A stretch of DNA of 64,000 nt from Microbacterium hydrocarbonoxydans (GCF_904831005.1 NZ_LR882982.1:1054001-1118000), one strand, 5' to 3'; numbered from the stretch's first letter, positions 1 to 8,864 are shown. The notes: generated by a model not told the origin, from the letters alone. Made by a program: numbers and translations.

Positions 1-342
1 GCGAGCGCCACGATAGTAGTGGACCACGCAGACGCAGCCCGGATGCTGATGACCATGACGGCCGGGGCCGAGCCACACGTGCACGGCGCCCAGGTCGGTC
101 GGCAATGTCCAGATCCCGTGCGCGCGAAGCACGGTCACGCAGGTGGCGGCACCCCCGTGTGCGACGGCGGTGCGGATCTCGTCGGGGACTCGACCCGACG
201 CGAAGACGCCGGCGCGCAGCCGCTCGATCTCTCCGGCGTCGACCTTGCGCGCCAGGCTGCGTCGGTCGAAGCCGAGATCCTGCAGTTGGGAGCCTCGGAC
301 GATGCCGCCGAGTCTCTGAATCGTGTCGGGTGCGGAGAGCAT
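1..342 (-). CDS. AbiEi/DUF559-like protein, 3' end beyond window
   Basis: The N-terminal 114 codons of a minus-strand gene that runs off the left edge. Translation from the ATG at 342 gives MLSAPDTIQRLGGIVRGS, then a winged-helix-like stretch (LQDLGFDRRSLARKVDAGEI) and the segment GAATCVTVLRAHGIW. This layout is typical of the large actinobacterial family annotated as AbiEi-like antitoxin domain or DUF559 proteins, where an N-terminal wHTH is followed by a Vsr/endonuclease-like fold. The C-terminal nuclease-like half is outside the window, so catalytic residues cannot be checked. No partner toxin is visible in the 276 bp upstream. Actual toxin-antitoxin function is not supported here; only family resemblance is. 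Confidence 0.6.
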   Translation of the reverse strand, partial: MLSAPDTIQRLGGIVRGSQLQDLGFDRRSLARKVDAGEIERLRAGVFASGRVPDEIRTAVAHGGAATCVTVLRAHGIWTLPTDLGAVHVWLGPGRHGHQHPGCVCVVHYYRGAR

Positions 343-561
343 GACCTCGACACTGCCGCCTGGTCTGGATGACTCGACGCCGTGAGGCCATGCCCGGGTG
401 GATATCGCTTCTGAGAAGAGGGGTGTGGAGGGAGAGTGGTCTTGTCCCGATCTGCACAGGTCGCCCCGGATGGCGACCGCATGCACGTGATGCGTGTGCA
501 CGTCGGGGCATCGTGTGCAGGGCGGGCGGGCCAGGATGCCACATGGTCATGACCCGCAGAC

Positions 562-600
562 GACGGATGCCGCAGGGAGCGAGTCCCTGCGGCATCCGTC
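562..600 (-). terminator. fumC terminator hairpin
   Basis: A 17-bp perfect stem (arms 562-578 and 584-600, loop GCGAG) starts 19 bp beyond the fumC stop codon. No clear U-tract follows, as is common for actinobacterial terminators. The stem contains CGGATGCCGC, a core shared with the terminator at 22259-22291. The 219 bp between this hairpin and the start at 342 show no gene. Confidence 0.8.
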
Positions 601-618
601 TGCGTCAGCGGTCGGTGA

Positions 619-2040
619 TCAACCCGGGTGGGTCATCGACAGCAGGTCGAGCTTCTCGTCGAGCTGCTCGAGCGTCAGGTCTCCACGCTCGACGTAACCG
701 AGGTCGATCACGGCGTCGCGCACCGTGATGCCCTTCGCGACGGAGTGCTTGGCGATCTTCGCCGCGGCCTCGTAGCCGATGAGCTTGTTCAGAGGGGTGA
801 CGATCGACGGGCTCATGCCCGCGAATGCCGCGGCGCGATCGAGGTTCGCCTGCAGTCCGTCGACGGTCTTGTCCGCGAGCACGCGCGAGGCATTCGCCAG
901 CAGGCGGATCGACTCGAGCACGGCGGTGCCCATGACCGGGATGGCGACGTTGAGCTCGAACGAGCCGGATGCGCCCGCCCATGCGACGGTCGCGTCGTTG
1001 CCGATCACGCGGGCACAGACCATGAGCACGGCCTCGGGCACGACCGGGTTCACCTTGCCGGGCATGATCGAAGAGCCGGGCTGGAGGTCGGGGATGTGAA
1101 GTTCGCCGAGACCCGTGTTGGGGCCCGAGCCCATCCAGCGCAGGTCGTTGTTGATCTTGGTCAGCGAGACCGCGATCGTGCGCAGCGCGCCCGACGCCTC
1201 GACGAGTCCGTCGCGGTTGGCCTGTGCCTCGAAGTGATCCTTGGCCTCGGTGATCGGCAGCTCGGTCTCGGCTGCGAGCAGCTCGATGACCTTCTGGGGG
1301 AACCCGAGCGGGGTGTTGATGCCGGTGCCGGTGGCGGTGCCGCCGAGCGGCACCTCGGCGACGCGGGGGAGTGCCGACTGCACGCGCTCGATGCCGAGGC
1401 GCATCTGACGCGCGTAGCCGCCGAACTCCTGGCCCAGGGTGACGGGCGTCGCGTCCATCAGGTGCGTGCGACCCGACTTCACCGCGTCCTTCCACAGCTC
1501 GGCCTTCGCCTCGAAAGCGACGGCGAGGTGGTCGAGCGCAGGGATCAGCGTGTCGATGAGCGCCTGCGTGACGGCGATGTGCACAGAGGTCGGGAACACG
1601 TCGTTCGACGACTGGGAGGCGTTGACGTGGTCGTTCGGGTGCACGTTCGCGCCGAGGATGCGCGTGGCGAGTGTCGCGAGCACCTCGTTCATGTTCATGT
1701 TCGACGACGTGCCGGAACCGGTCTGGTACGTGTCGACGGGGAACTCCCCGTCATGGGCGCCCGAGGCGACCTGGTCGGCAGCCTGAGCGATCGCATCGGC
1801 GATCGCGCCGTCGAGTGTTCCCAGCTCCTTGTTGGCCAGCGCTGCCGCCTTCTTGATGCGCGCCAGCGCGGCGATCTGGGTGGACTCGAGGCCCTTGCCC
1901 GAAATCGGGAAGTTCTCCACGGCCCGCTGCGTCTGGGCGCCGTAGAGCGCATTCACGGGGACTCGCACCTCGCCCATGGTGTCGTGCTCGATGCGGTAGC
2001 CCTGCGAGTTCTCGCCGCTGAGCTGGTCGGTGTCGGTCAT
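619..2040 (-). CDS. fumC: class II fumarate hydratase
   Basis: Cytosolic TCA-cycle enzyme that interconverts fumarate and L-malate without an Fe-S cluster. The 473-residue length fits class II fumarases. The fumarase/aspartase signature [11 protein letters not shown] lies at residues 322-332, on the loop carrying the catalytic serine. The substrate-binding segment [10 protein letters not shown] is at 107-116 and the [11 protein letters not shown] region at 189-199. The ATG at 2040 is preceded by a good ribosome site (GGAGG, complement of 2048-2052). The carbonic anhydrase gene upstream is co-directional across a 91-bp gap, so the two may be co-transcribed. The stem at 562-600 ends the unit. 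Confidence 0.97.
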   Translation of the reverse strand: MTDTDQLSGENSQGYRIEHDTMGEVRVPVNALYGAQTQRAVENFPISGKGLESTQIAALARIKKAAALANKELGTLDGAIADAIAQAADQVASGAHDGEFPVDTYQTGSGTSSNMNMNEVLATLATRILGANVHPNDHVNASQSSNDVFPTSVHIAVTQALIDTLIPALDHLAVAFEAKAELWKDAVKSGRTHLMDATPVTLGQEFGGYARQMRLGIERVQSALPRVAEVPLGGTATGTGINTPLGFPQKVIELLAAETELPITEAKDHFEAQANRDGLVEASGALRTIAVSLTKINNDLRWMGSGPNTGLGELHIPDLQPGSSIMPGKVNPVVPEAVLMVCARVIGNDATVAWAGASGSFELNVAIPVMGTAVLESIRLLANASRVLADKTVDGLQANLDRAAAFAGMSPSIVTPLNKLIGYEAAAKIAKHSVAKGITVRDAVIDLGYVERGDLTLEQLDEKLDLLSMTHPG

Positions 2041-2131
2041 TCCGAACCCTCCTTGGTTGCGGGGCCGAGCCCCTCGGTGTCGATTCTGGCTGAGTCGATG
2101 TCGTCTGAGTCTCTTGTGACTCGACGAGTTG

Positions 2132-2779
2132 TCAGGCGTCGATCCCGACCGTGATGACGGGCACCGCGGTGCCCTCGGCCAGACGGTAGTTGGCGCCCAC
2201 GATGCCCAGGCGACCCTCTGTCACGGCGTTCGAGATGACCTCGGACGACTGCAGCAGGTCGCGGACCGTGTTGCGCAGGTGCTCCTGCCCGACGAGCTCG
2301 GCGTCGATCTCGTCGACGGTGGTGCCGCCGCTCTCGACGAGCACCTTGCGGGCGGCGGGCACGATCGGTGCGATGAGCTTCCAGATGTGCGGCGGCAGGG
2401 GAGCGGCGTCGATCGCAGTCCCGTCGATCGCGGCGCGCACGGCACCGCACGAGTCATGGGCGAGCACGACGATCAGCGGCACGTTCAGCACGGCGACGGC
2501 GTACTCGAGGCTGGCGACGATCGACTCGCCGATCACCTGACCGGCGTTGCGCACGACGAACAGGTCGCCGAGACCGAGGTCGAAGATGATCTCGGCGGCG
2601 AGGCGGGAGTCGGAGCAGCCGAACAGGGTTGCGACGGGATGCTGTGCCTCAGCCAGGTGCTTGCGGCGCGCCACATCCTGATTCGGATGCCGGGGGGCGT
2701 CGTCGACGAAACGCTGGTTGCCCTCCTGCATCTGCTTCCAGGCGGCGGCGGGCGTGAGCGTTTCGGTCATCTGTGTCAC
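2132..2779 (-). CDS. beta-class carbonic anhydrase
   Basis: Zinc enzyme that interconverts CO2 and bicarbonate, supplying bicarbonate to carboxylases. The 215 residues contain the hallmark CSDSR (Cys55, Asp57-Arg59 dyad) and HDSCG (His108, Cys111), giving the Cys-His-Cys zinc ligands. NAGQVIGES at residues 78-86 is also family-typical. The GTG start at 2779 overlaps the stop of the upstream DUF4245 gene as GTGA, which favours translational coupling. An ATG three codons downstream (2770) is an alternative. No signal peptide is seen, so the enzyme is cytosolic. It is the last but one gene of the xseA-xseB-DUF4245 minus-strand group, before fumC. Confidence 0.95.
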   Translation of the reverse strand: MTQMTETLTPAAAWKQMQEGNQRFVDDAPRHPNQDVARRKHLAEAQHPVATLFGCSDSRLAAEIIFDLGLGDLFVVRNAGQVIGESIVASLEYAVAVLNVPLIVVLAHDSCGAVRAAIDGTAIDAAPLPPHIWKLIAPIVPAARKVLVESGGTTVDEIDAELVGQEHLRNTVRDLLQSSEVISNAVTEGRLGIVGANYRLAEGTAVPVITVGIDA

Positions 2780-3414
2780 TCCGAGAGTTCGCGGATCTGC
2801 GGGACGAGGGATTCGGCGAGCTCGCCCGTGGAATCGGCTGAGCGTGAACCGTACAGAAGAAGGTAGTCGTCACCCGCCTGGGTGCCGATCGCATACGTGA
2901 TGTTCTGCTTCGCGCCGGCGGCTCCGAGCTCGTACACGTCCCACTCCAGCCCGCCGATCGACGTGGTGTCGGTGGGGGCGGTGCCGTTCAGCCGCTGCGG
3001 CGCCCAGGACGAATCCGCATCGAAGGCCTGCGCGAGTCTGATGAATCCGCGCTCATCCTCTGCAGAGGGGGCGAGCGTCACATCCCAGACCGCCGTCGCA
3101 CCGCTCGTGAGCTCAGCGGCGTTCACGCGCCAGAAATCCCCGAGGTCAGGCACGATCACCGGGCTGTCCATGGTGGATTCCACATCACCGGCGATCGCGA
3201 CCATGTCGATCTGCGGTGCGGCCGCGGGCTCGCCGCGGGGGACGATGAGCACGATCACCACAACGATCGCGAGGGTGGCGATGAGCGCCGCCACCAGGCT
3301 TCGCACCGTCTGGCTCGACCGGTAGGCCTTGCTCGATGCCGCCTTGCGTGCGGCGGTCTCGTCGGGAGTCTCCGGGCGTCCGAGCTCGGCGACGATCGGG
3401 GCAGGCTTGTTCAC
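2776..3414 (-). CDS. DUF4245 membrane-anchored protein
   Basis: A 212-residue protein with a short charged N-terminus, one transmembrane helix at about residues 38-58 ([20 protein letters not shown]) and an extracytoplasmic domain that resembles DUF4245. The function of this actinobacterial family is unknown; it is often found near xseAB, glpX and fumC, as here. I chose the GTG at 3414 because it overlaps the xseB stop as GTGA and directly precedes the conserved N-terminus ([18 protein letters not shown]). Longer upstream translations run antisense-like through xseB. It is coupled to xseB upstream and to the carbonic anhydrase downstream. Confidence 0.85.
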   Translation of the reverse strand: MNKPAPIVAELGRPETPDETAARKAASSKAYRSSQTVRSLVAALIATLAIVVVIVLIVPRGEPAAAPQIDMVAIAGDVESTMDSPVIVPDLGDFWRVNAAELTSGATAVWDVTLAPSAEDERGFIRLAQAFDADSSWAPQRLNGTAPTDTTSIGGLEWDVYELGAAGAKQNITYAIGTQAGDDYLLLYGSRSADSTGELAESLVPQIRELSE

Positions 3415-3650
3415 GACTCGTCCTCGTCCGAGTCGCCGGAGGCCGAGACGCGTGCCGCTTCGAGGCGTCGCTTCGCGCCGAGCAGCCACTCTTCGCACCG
3501 GGCGGCGAGAGCCTCGCCGCGTTCCCAGAGTGCGAGCGACTCCTCGAGGGTCGGAGAACCCTGTTCGAGCTCCGACACGACCCTCACGAGTTCGTCGCGA
3601 GCGGCCTCGAACGACAGCGTGTCCACAGGGGTGTCGTTCAGCGCACTCAC
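3411..3650 (-). CDS. xseB: exodeoxyribonuclease VII small subunit
   Basis: The small subunit forms a complex with XseA that degrades single-stranded DNA from both ends. The protein has 79 residues, normal for the family, and carries the typical helical core [20 protein letters not shown] followed by [19 protein letters not shown]. An acidic tail (DSDEDES) ends it. The start is 30 bp downstream of the xseA stop and the stop overlaps the GTG of the DUF4245 gene, so xseA-xseB-DUF4245 form a tight operon. Confidence 0.95.
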   Translation of the reverse strand: MSALNDTPVDTLSFEAARDELVRVVSELEQGSPTLEESLALWERGEALAARCEEWLLGAKRRLEAARVSASGDSDEDES

Positions 3651-3680
3651 CTCTCCATCCTACGCGGTGCACGGGGGTGC

Positions 3681-4973
3681 TCACGCGGTGCGAGCGGCTG
3701 CCCCCTCGGCGATCTCGCCTTCGGAGCGCGCCGCGACCGAACCGCGGTCGACGGTGATCGTCAGCGCGCTGCCGGCGGGTGCGTCAGCGGCATCGCGCAG
3801 GATCACCCCGCCGTCGAGATGGGCGATCGCGTAGCCGCGGGCCAGGGTCGCCGCCGGCGAGAGGGCTCGCAGGGACGCTCGCAGTTCGCTGGTCGCGCGG
3901 CCGGCGGCCTCGTGCTGACGTGCGATCGTGTCGCGCCCCCGGGCCAGCAGCAGCCAGACCTCCTGCGAGCGCGATTCGGTGATCGGATCCGCAGAACGCA
4001 GGGCCGGACGGGAACGCAGCTGCTCGAGCTGCGCGATGTCGTGCGACAGCCGCTGGGTGAGTCGTGAGGTCGCTCGAGAGCGCAGCTGCGCGATGAGTGC
4101 ACGTTGTTCGCTGACGTCGGGTACGACGCGCTTGGCGGCATCCGTCGGCGTCGACGCGCGAAGGTCCGCCACGTCGTCGAGCAGCGGATGATCGTTCTCG
4201 TGCCCGATCGCGCTGACGACCGGCGTGGTCGCCGCCGCCACGGCCCGCACGAGGCGCTCGTCGCTGAATCCGAGGAGCGTCTGCGGGTCGCCTCCGCCGC
4301 GCGCGATGATGATCACGTCGACCTCCGGGTCGGCGTCGAGGCGCGCGAGCGCCGCGAGGGTGTCAGGAACGCACCGGTCTCCCTGCACAGCGGCATACTC
4401 GGTACGGAACCGCACCTGCGGCCAGCGAAGCTCCGCGTTGCGGTGCACGTCTTTCTCTGCATCGGAGCGCTCGCCCGTGATGAGTCCGATCACGTGGGGG
4501 AGGAACGGGAGCCGCTTCTTGCGCGATGTGTCGAACAGGCCTTCCTGGCGCAGCTGCAGACGCAGCTTCTCGAGACGCTCGAGCTGATCGCCGAGACCGA
4601 CGTGCTTCATCGCCGAGACGGTGAAGCTGAAGTCCCCCGCCTTGACGAAGTAGTCGGCTTTGACCGCTGCCACGACGTGGTCGCCCACGGCGAGATCGCC
4701 GGGAATCCGCGGCCGCACACTCGACCAGATGCGGATGGAGATCTGCGCGTCGGAGCGCGTGTCCTTGAGCCGGGCGAAGATGTTGCCGCCACGGACGTTC
4801 CACGATGTGATCTCGCCCTCGACCCACACCGTGTTCCACCGAGCGATGAAGTCGCGGATCGTCCCGTTCAGCCTGGCGACCGACGTCGGCGCGTCTGCCG
4901 ACGAGTCGCGTGGAGCGACCGCATCCGCCGGTGGGGTCTCGCCGGGCCGGGTCGACGCTTCGAAGACCGTCAT
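3681..4973 (-). CDS. xseA: exodeoxyribonuclease VII large subunit
   Basis: Catalytic subunit of exonuclease VII, which acts in DNA repair by trimming single-stranded DNA. The 430 residues start with a low-complexity N-terminus, then an OB-fold (residues about 30-130, including WVEGEITSWNVRGGNIFARL). The catalytic domain follows, with IIIARGGGDPQTLLGFSDE and VVSAIGHENDHPLLDDVADLR, matching the conserved RGGG and GHE-D blocks. A coiled-coil-rich C-terminus completes the usual architecture. It is divergent from ispH, with 53 bp between the two starts. Confidence 0.96.
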   Translation of the reverse strand: MTVFEASTRPGETPPADAVAPRDSSADAPTSVARLNGTIRDFIARWNTVWVEGEITSWNVRGGNIFARLKDTRSDAQISIRIWSSVRPRIPGDLAVGDHVVAAVKADYFVKAGDFSFTVSAMKHVGLGDQLERLEKLRLQLRQEGLFDTSRKKRLPFLPHVIGLITGERSDAEKDVHRNAELRWPQVRFRTEYAAVQGDRCVPDTLAALARLDADPEVDVIIIARGGGDPQTLLGFSDERLVRAVAAATTPVVSAIGHENDHPLLDDVADLRASTPTDAAKRVVPDVSEQRALIAQLRSRATSRLTQRLSHDIAQLEQLRSRPALRSADPITESRSQEVWLLLARGRDTIARQHEAAGRATSELRASLRALSPAATLARGYAIAHLDGGVILRDAADAPAGSALTITVDRGSVAARSEGEIAEGAAARTA

Positions 4974-5014
4974 CCGTTCAGTGCACCTTCCGCTCCTGCT
5001 CAGGTTGTCGGCAG

Positions 5015-5020
5015 TAGAAT
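5015..5020 (+). promoter_or_regulatory. -10 element of a leaderless ispH transcript
   Basis: TAGAAT lies six bases before the GTG start of ispH. The intervening CGAGGA could be read as a weak ribosome site, but the spacing fits transcription starting at or very near the start codon. No convincing -35 is seen. Confidence 0.5.
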
Positions 5021-5026
5021 CGAGGA

Positions 5027-6106
5027 GTGACTTCGACTGCCGTTCATCTCCCCGTGCCGCGTATCCCTCGAGTTCGTGCGGCGGCCGGACGGCTTCAGGA
5101 TAACCCGGTCGTCGGACACAAGCGTGTTCTCCTCGCCGCCCCGCGCGGGTACTGCGCCGGCGTGGACCGTGCCGTCGTCGCCGTCGAGAAGGCGCTCGAG
5201 CGCTACGGAGCGCCGGTCTACGTGCGCAAGCAGATCGTGCACAACATCCACGTCGTCACCGAGCTCGAAGACAAGGGAGCGATCTTCGTCGAAGAGGTCG
5301 ATGAGGTTCCTGAAGGAGCGCACGTCGTCTTCAGCGCGCACGGAGTGTCGCCCGCCGTCGTCGACGCCGCATCCGAGCGGGGACTGCACGCGATCGACGC
5401 GACCTGCCCGCTCGTGACCAAGGTGCACCGCGAGGCCGTGCGATTCGCTCGTGACGACTTCGAGATCCTGCTGATCGGTCATGACGGACATGAAGAGGTC
5501 GAGGGCACGGCGGGTGAGGCACCCGATCATGTCACCGTCGTCAACTCCCCGGCCGAGGCCGACACGGTGCAGGTGAAGGATCCGTCGAAGGTCGTGTGGC
5601 TGTCGCAGACCACTCTGTCGGTGGACGAGACCATGGAGACCGTCAATCGCCTCCGCACACGCTTCCCCGACCTTCACAACCCGCCGTCCGATGACATCTG
5701 CTACGCGACCCAGAACCGCCAGGTGGCGATCAAGAAGGTGGCCGCGAACGCCGACCTGGTGATCGTCGTCGGGTCGTCGAACTCCTCGAACAGCGTGCGC
5801 CTGGTCGAGGTCGCACTGGAATACGGTGCGAAGGCCGCCTACCGCGTCGACTATGCGGAAGAGGTCAAGCAGGAGTGGCTCGACGGAGTCGCCACTGTCG
5901 GCGTCACCAGCGGAGCATCGGTGCCGGAGGTGCTCGTGCGCGAGGTGCTGGACGCCCTGGCGGGTGCCGGCTACCAGGATGTCGAAGAGGTGAAGACGGC
6001 GGAGGAGGACCTGATGTTCTCCCTGCCCAAGGAGCTGCGTCAGGATTCATCGGGTCAGCGCGATGCGCGCGCTCTGGGAGGCCGCGCTACAGGCGGAGGC
6101 GCCTGA
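5027..6106 (+). CDS. ispH: 4-hydroxy-3-methylbut-2-enyl diphosphate reductase
   Basis: Last enzyme of the MEP pathway. It reduces HMBPP to IPP and DMAPP with a [4Fe-4S] cluster. Its 359 residues include the three cluster ligands Cys43 (in PRGYCAGV), Cys127 (in TCPLVTKVH) and Cys225 (in ICYATQNRQ), plus the [10 protein letters not shown] phosphate-binding loop. A roughly 30-residue N-terminal extension and a Gly/Arg-rich C-terminal tail are not part of the catalytic core. The GTG at 5027 sits 6 bp after TAGAAT. The iclR gene follows after 2 bp, so the two may be co-transcribed. Confidence 0.97.
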   Translation: MTSTAVHLPVPRIPRVRAAAGRLQDNPVVGHKRVLLAAPRGYCAGVDRAVVAVEKALERYGAPVYVRKQIVHNIHVVTELEDKGAIFVEEVDEVPEGAHVVFSAHGVSPAVVDAASERGLHAIDATCPLVTKVHREAVRFARDDFEILLIGHDGHEEVEGTAGEAPDHVTVVNSPAEADTVQVKDPSKVVWLSQTTLSVDETMETVNRLRTRFPDLHNPPSDDICYATQNRQVAIKKVAANADLVIVVGSSNSSNSVRLVEVALEYGAKAAYRVDYAEEVKQEWLDGVATVGVTSGASVPEVLVREVLDALAGAGYQDVEEVKTAEEDLMFSLPKELRQDSSGQRDARALGGRATGGGA

Positions 6107-6108
6107 CG

Positions 6109-6897
6109 GTGACCGCCACCGAGGCGGAACCCACCCTGATCGGTTCCGTGCAGCGTGCGCTGCGGCTCGTCGACATCGTCGCGAACTCCGCGCGGCCCCT
6201 GCCGGTCAAGACGCTGGCTGCGATCACGGGTCTCACTCCCGGCACCACGTACAACCTCATTCGCACGCTCATCCATGAGGGATACCTCGCCAATGAACCG
6301 GACGGGCTGGTGCTCGGCGCACGGTTTCCGACCTTCAGGACGGAGCTCGACACCCGCGGGGTGTTCCTCGCACGGGTGCGCGCGGCGCTGAGAGAGGTCA
6401 CCGACGAGCTGGGGGCGACCGCGTACCTCTCGAGATACGCCGACGGGGAGATGCACCTCGTCGACATCGTGGACGCTGTGCGCAGCCCCCGCATCGAGCT
6501 GTGGGTCGGGATGGACTCCAGCGCTCACGCGACCGCTCTCGGCAAGCAGATCCTCACCGACCTCACGTGCGAGGAGCGTCTCGACTACCTCTCCCGGCAC
6601 CGCCTGGAGGAGCTGACCCCGCGGACCATCAGCGACAGGCGCACGCTCCTCACCCAGCTCGAGCATTCGCAGGGCTTCGCCGTCGATCGGGAGGAGTACT
6701 CCATCGGCAACTCCTGCGTCGCCGTGCCGGTGATCGCTCCGGGTGTCACGGCATCTCTCGCGATCTCTCTTCCCACCGACCGGGCTCTGGTCGATGAACG
6801 ACTGGTCGCGAAGCTTCAGAACACTGCGCGGCGACTGTCGCTGCAGCTGGGAGCGGACGGCATCGGTGGCGGCGTCGACAGCGACTTCGAGATCTGA
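6109..6897 (+). CDS. IclR family transcriptional regulator
   Basis: A 262-residue DNA-binding regulator with the two-domain IclR layout. An N-terminal winged helix (residues about 12-70: SVQRALRLVDIVA, LPVKTLAAITGLTPGTTYNLIRTL) is followed by an IclR effector-binding domain. That domain has the family-typical KQILTDL, the R-x-YSIGNSCVAVPV segment and the C-terminal ISLPTDR. The GTG at 6109 is two bases past the ispH stop with GGAG at 6095-6098; longer upstream readings lie inside ispH. A 15-bp dyad (GTTCA-N5-TGAAC, 6903-6917) just after the stop could be a binding site, but this is speculative. The regulated genes cannot be told from sequence. Confidence 0.9.
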   Translation: MTATEAEPTLIGSVQRALRLVDIVANSARPLPVKTLAAITGLTPGTTYNLIRTLIHEGYLANEPDGLVLGARFPTFRTELDTRGVFLARVRAALREVTDELGATAYLSRYADGEMHLVDIVDAVRSPRIELWVGMDSSAHATALGKQILTDLTCEERLDYLSRHRLEELTPRTISDRRTLLTQLEHSQGFAVDREEYSIGNSCVAVPVIAPGVTASLAISLPTDRALVDERLVAKLQNTARRLSLQLGADGIGGGVDSDFEI

Positions 6898-6925
6898 CCG
6901 CGGTTCATTATCTGAACAATCCGCT

Positions 6926-6955
6926 CTGGCACACCCCGCCGCGCCTTTCTATCGT
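6926..6955 (+). promoter_or_regulatory. promoter of the C-rich-loop small RNA
   Basis: CTGGCA (6926-6931) and TATCGT (6950-6955), spaced 18 bp, form a plausible sigma-70-type promoter pointing at the hairpin cluster that follows. Transcription would start near 6962. The GTTCA-N5-TGAAC dyad at 6903-6917 lies just upstream. Confidence 0.5.
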
Positions 6956-6960
6956 GGAAG

Positions 6961-7090
6961 AGTAGTCGTCTGTACACACGGCGCTACCGGTGAGAGGACG
7001 TCCCCAGCGTTCCTCACCCGCTTGGATGGCACGTGTCCCCAGCACTGTCGTCCGCGGCCCCGAGGAGTCCCCACTTCGCCGGGGCCGCCT
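6961..7090 (+). ncRNA. 6C-like small RNA, three C-rich-loop hairpins
   Basis: The intergenic stretch folds into two near-identical hairpins and a terminator. Hairpin 1 (6989-7018) has 11 pairs (one G-U) with one bulged A; hairpin 2 (7024-7053) has 11 pairs (two G-U) with one bulged C. Both present the same 7-base loop UCCCCAG. The third stem (7054-7088) carries GUCCCCA in its loop. The stems differ in sequence while the loops agree, which is the signature of a structured RNA rather than a duplicated DNA repeat. The layout matches the actinobacterial 6C RNA class (two hairpins with C-rich loops; B11/6C in mycobacteria), though these loops have four rather than six cytosines. Such loops can pair with G-rich ribosome sites in trans. 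Assignment to 6C itself is inference. Confidence 0.65.
7054..7088 (+). terminator. terminator of the small RNA
   Basis: A 9-bp G/C stem (7054-7062 with 7080-7088) follows hairpin 2 directly and is followed by CTTCATTCTC. The 17-base loop contains GTCCCCA, as in the two upstream hairpins. Confidence 0.6.
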
Positions 7091-7148
7091 TCATTCTCCG
7101 GACCCTTCCCTGACAGGCATCCACTGGCACTCCGGCTAGCATGCTGGA

Positions 7149-7676
7149 ATGACGGACCAACGGCCGCAGTACGGCGAGATCGCGACACTCGAGGAGCAGC
7201 GCAGAGCTGCGGGCCTTCCCCCGATCGCTGAGGTGGTGCCCGAGAGCAGCGTCTCGGCCCAGCGCCCCGCGATCCCCGAAGCTCCGGCGTCTTCGCGAGC
7301 GGGCCGGCCCGTCGATCGATTCATCACGATCGCCCTGCTCGCCTACGGCCTGGTGAATGTGGTCATGACGGCGCTGTCGTACCTCGACTTCTCCACCGCG
7401 ATGAACGAGGTCATGGGCCTCCTGGGCATCGACGGCGAGTTCACGAACTATGCGCAGGGACGGCTCTGGGGCACGATCGCCGCTCTCGTGCTCGCGGTCG
7501 GATGGTCGGTGACCGCCTATCTCTCCATCCGTCGGCTGCGACGCGGCAGGGCCACCTGGTGGCTTCCCATCGTGGGGGCACTCGTCACGACCATCGTCGC
7601 CTCGGTCTGCGTCGCGATCCCCATGATGGGGGACCCGGCGTTCGTCAGCTTCCTGACCTCGTCGGCGCTTCAGTAG
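7149..7676 (+). CDS. DUF6264 family membrane protein
   Basis: A 175-residue protein resembling DUF6264, a family seen in Microbacteriaceae with unknown function. A cytoplasmic Pro/Ala-rich N-terminus of about 55 residues is followed by three predicted membrane helices: around FITIALLAYGLVNVVMTAL, LWGTIAALVLAVGWSVTAYL and WWLPIVGALVTTIVASVCVA. Arg-rich RRLRRGR between helices two and three suggests a cytoplasmic loop. The ATG at 7149 is six bases after TAGCAT (7137-7142) with no ribosome site, so the message may be leaderless. Confidence 0.8.
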   Translation: MTDQRPQYGEIATLEEQRRAAGLPPIAEVVPESSVSAQRPAIPEAPASSRAGRPVDRFITIALLAYGLVNVVMTALSYLDFSTAMNEVMGLLGIDGEFTNYAQGRLWGTIAALVLAVGWSVTAYLSIRRLRRGRATWWLPIVGALVTTIVASVCVAIPMMGDPAFVSFLTSSALQ

Positions 7677-7684
7677 CGCGATGG

Positions 7685-7728
7685 ATGTGAAGAAGCCCCC
7701 GACCTCGAGGTCGGGGGCTTCTTCACAT
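7685..7728. terminator. bidirectional terminator, 44-bp perfect palindrome
   Basis: Arms of 22 bp (7685-7706 and 7707-7728) meet without an unpaired centre. It sits between the stop of the DUF6264 gene and the stop of fba, which converge, and AAGAAG/CTTCTT at the stem base gives a short U-run in both directions. Confidence 0.9.
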
Positions 7729-7739
7729 TCGGGCGTCGC

Positions 7740-8768
7740 TCAGCTCTTCGACTGACCGTACGACCCGAGCTGCCGGGTCGACTCGACCACGCGTGCGGCC
7801 ATGGCGGTCTCGGCCACCTTGCCCCAGGCGCGCGGGTCGTACTGCTTCTTGTTGCCGACCTCGCCGTCGACCTTGAGGACGCCATCGTAGTTCTTGAACA
7901 TGTAGTCGGCGATCGCGCGGGTGTACGCGTACTGCGTGTCCGTGTCGATGTTCATCTTGATCACGCCGTTGGCCACTGCGAGAGCGATCTCTTCGTCGGT
8001 CGAGCCGGAGCCGCCGTGGAAGACGAGGTCGAGCGGCTTCGCGCCGGTGTTGTACTTCGCCGCCACCTGCTGCTGGATCTCGCCCAGCAGCTCGGGACGC
8101 AGCTTCACGCCGCCCGGCTTGTAGACCCCGTGGACGTTGCCGAAGGTCAGTGCCGCGATGTAGCGTCCCTGCTCGCCGAGTCCGAGGGCCTGCACCGCCT
8201 GGTCGACGTCGGAGAACGTCGTGTAGAGGGCATCGTTCGATCCCTCGTGGGCGACGCCGTCTTCCTCGCCGCCGACGACGCCGATCTCGACCTCGAGGAT
8301 GGCGTTGATGTTCTTCATGCGCGGGAGCAGATCCTTGGCGATCTCGATGTTCTCGGCCAGCGGCACGGCCGAGCCGTCCCACATGTGCGACTGGAAGATC
8401 GGATTGCGACCGGCCTTGACCTCTTCCTCCGAGGCGGCGATCAGCGGCTCGACGAAGCCGGCGAGTGCGTCCTTGGGGCAGTGGTCGGTGTGCAGCGCGA
8501 CGGTGACCGGGTAGTTCTTGGCGACCTCGGTGGCGTAGCGCGCGAAGGCGAGCGCGCCGGTGGCGCGGGCCTTGACCGTGTGGCCGGCGAAGTAGTCGGC
8601 ACCACCGGTGGTGACCTGGATGATACCGTCAGAGCCGGCCTCGGTGAGACCCTGCAGGACGGAGTTGATCGTCTGCGAGCTGGAGACGTTGAATGCGGGA
8701 TACGCGAAGCCGCCGGCCTTCGCGCGGTCGAGCATTTCGGCGTACTGATCCGGGGTGGCGACGGGCAT
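7740..8768 (-). CDS. fba: class II fructose-bisphosphate aldolase
   Basis: Zn-dependent aldolase of glycolysis and gluconeogenesis that interconverts fructose 1,6-bisphosphate with DHAP and glyceraldehyde 3-phosphate. The 342 residues show the class II features: AFNVSSSQTINSVL near the N-terminus, the zinc-site HTDHCPKD, the second metal segment EVEIGVVGGEEDG, and VFHGGSGSTDEEI with the later NIDTDTQYAYTRAI phosphate-binding stretch. The ATG at 8768 has an upstream AGGAG at good spacing; the longer reading up to 8864 has no family similarity. glpX is divergent 182 bp away, so aldolase and bisphosphatase are paired. Confidence 0.97.
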   Translation of the reverse strand: MPVATPDQYAEMLDRAKAGGFAYPAFNVSSSQTINSVLQGLTEAGSDGIIQVTTGGADYFAGHTVKARATGALAFARYATEVAKNYPVTVALHTDHCPKDALAGFVEPLIAASEEEVKAGRNPIFQSHMWDGSAVPLAENIEIAKDLLPRMKNINAILEVEIGVVGGEEDGVAHEGSNDALYTTFSDVDQAVQALGLGEQGRYIAALTFGNVHGVYKPGGVKLRPELLGEIQQQVAAKYNTGAKPLDLVFHGGSGSTDEEIALAVANGVIKMNIDTDTQYAYTRAIADYMFKNYDGVLKVDGEVGNKKQYDPRAWGKVAETAMAARVVESTRQLGSYGQSKS

Positions 8769-8828
8769 GAGAACTCCTGCGATTGGTGAAGCCGGGACAG
8801 CAGTCACTCTATCGGGGAGCGCGGACGG

Positions 8829-8864
8829 ATGCGGGCCGCGCCCGTCCGGAGGCGCGGCCCGCAT
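8829..8864. repeat. strong hairpin between divergent fba and glpX
   Basis: A 14-bp perfect inverted repeat (8829-8842 and 8851-8864, loop 8 bases) lies upstream of both divergent genes, where a terminator is not expected. The fba -10 candidate (complement of 8806-8811) is about 20 bp away, so the hairpin overlaps the likely fba -35 region. It may be an operator or an insulator. The rest of the 182-bp gap holds only promoters. Confidence 0.5.

Noticed and set aside
1..342. A complete type IV toxin-antitoxin pair
   Set aside because: Only the N-terminal half of one protein is visible and no AbiEii partner lies next to it.
628..2154. A 508-codon plus-strand frame opposite fumC
   Set aside because: It mirrors the fumC codon pattern, has no recognisable domain and no ribosome site.
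6961..7090. 4.5S SRP RNA or tmRNA
   Set aside because: The GGAAG/AGCAGCC loops of SRP RNA and the tmRNA tag or tRNA-like ends are absent.
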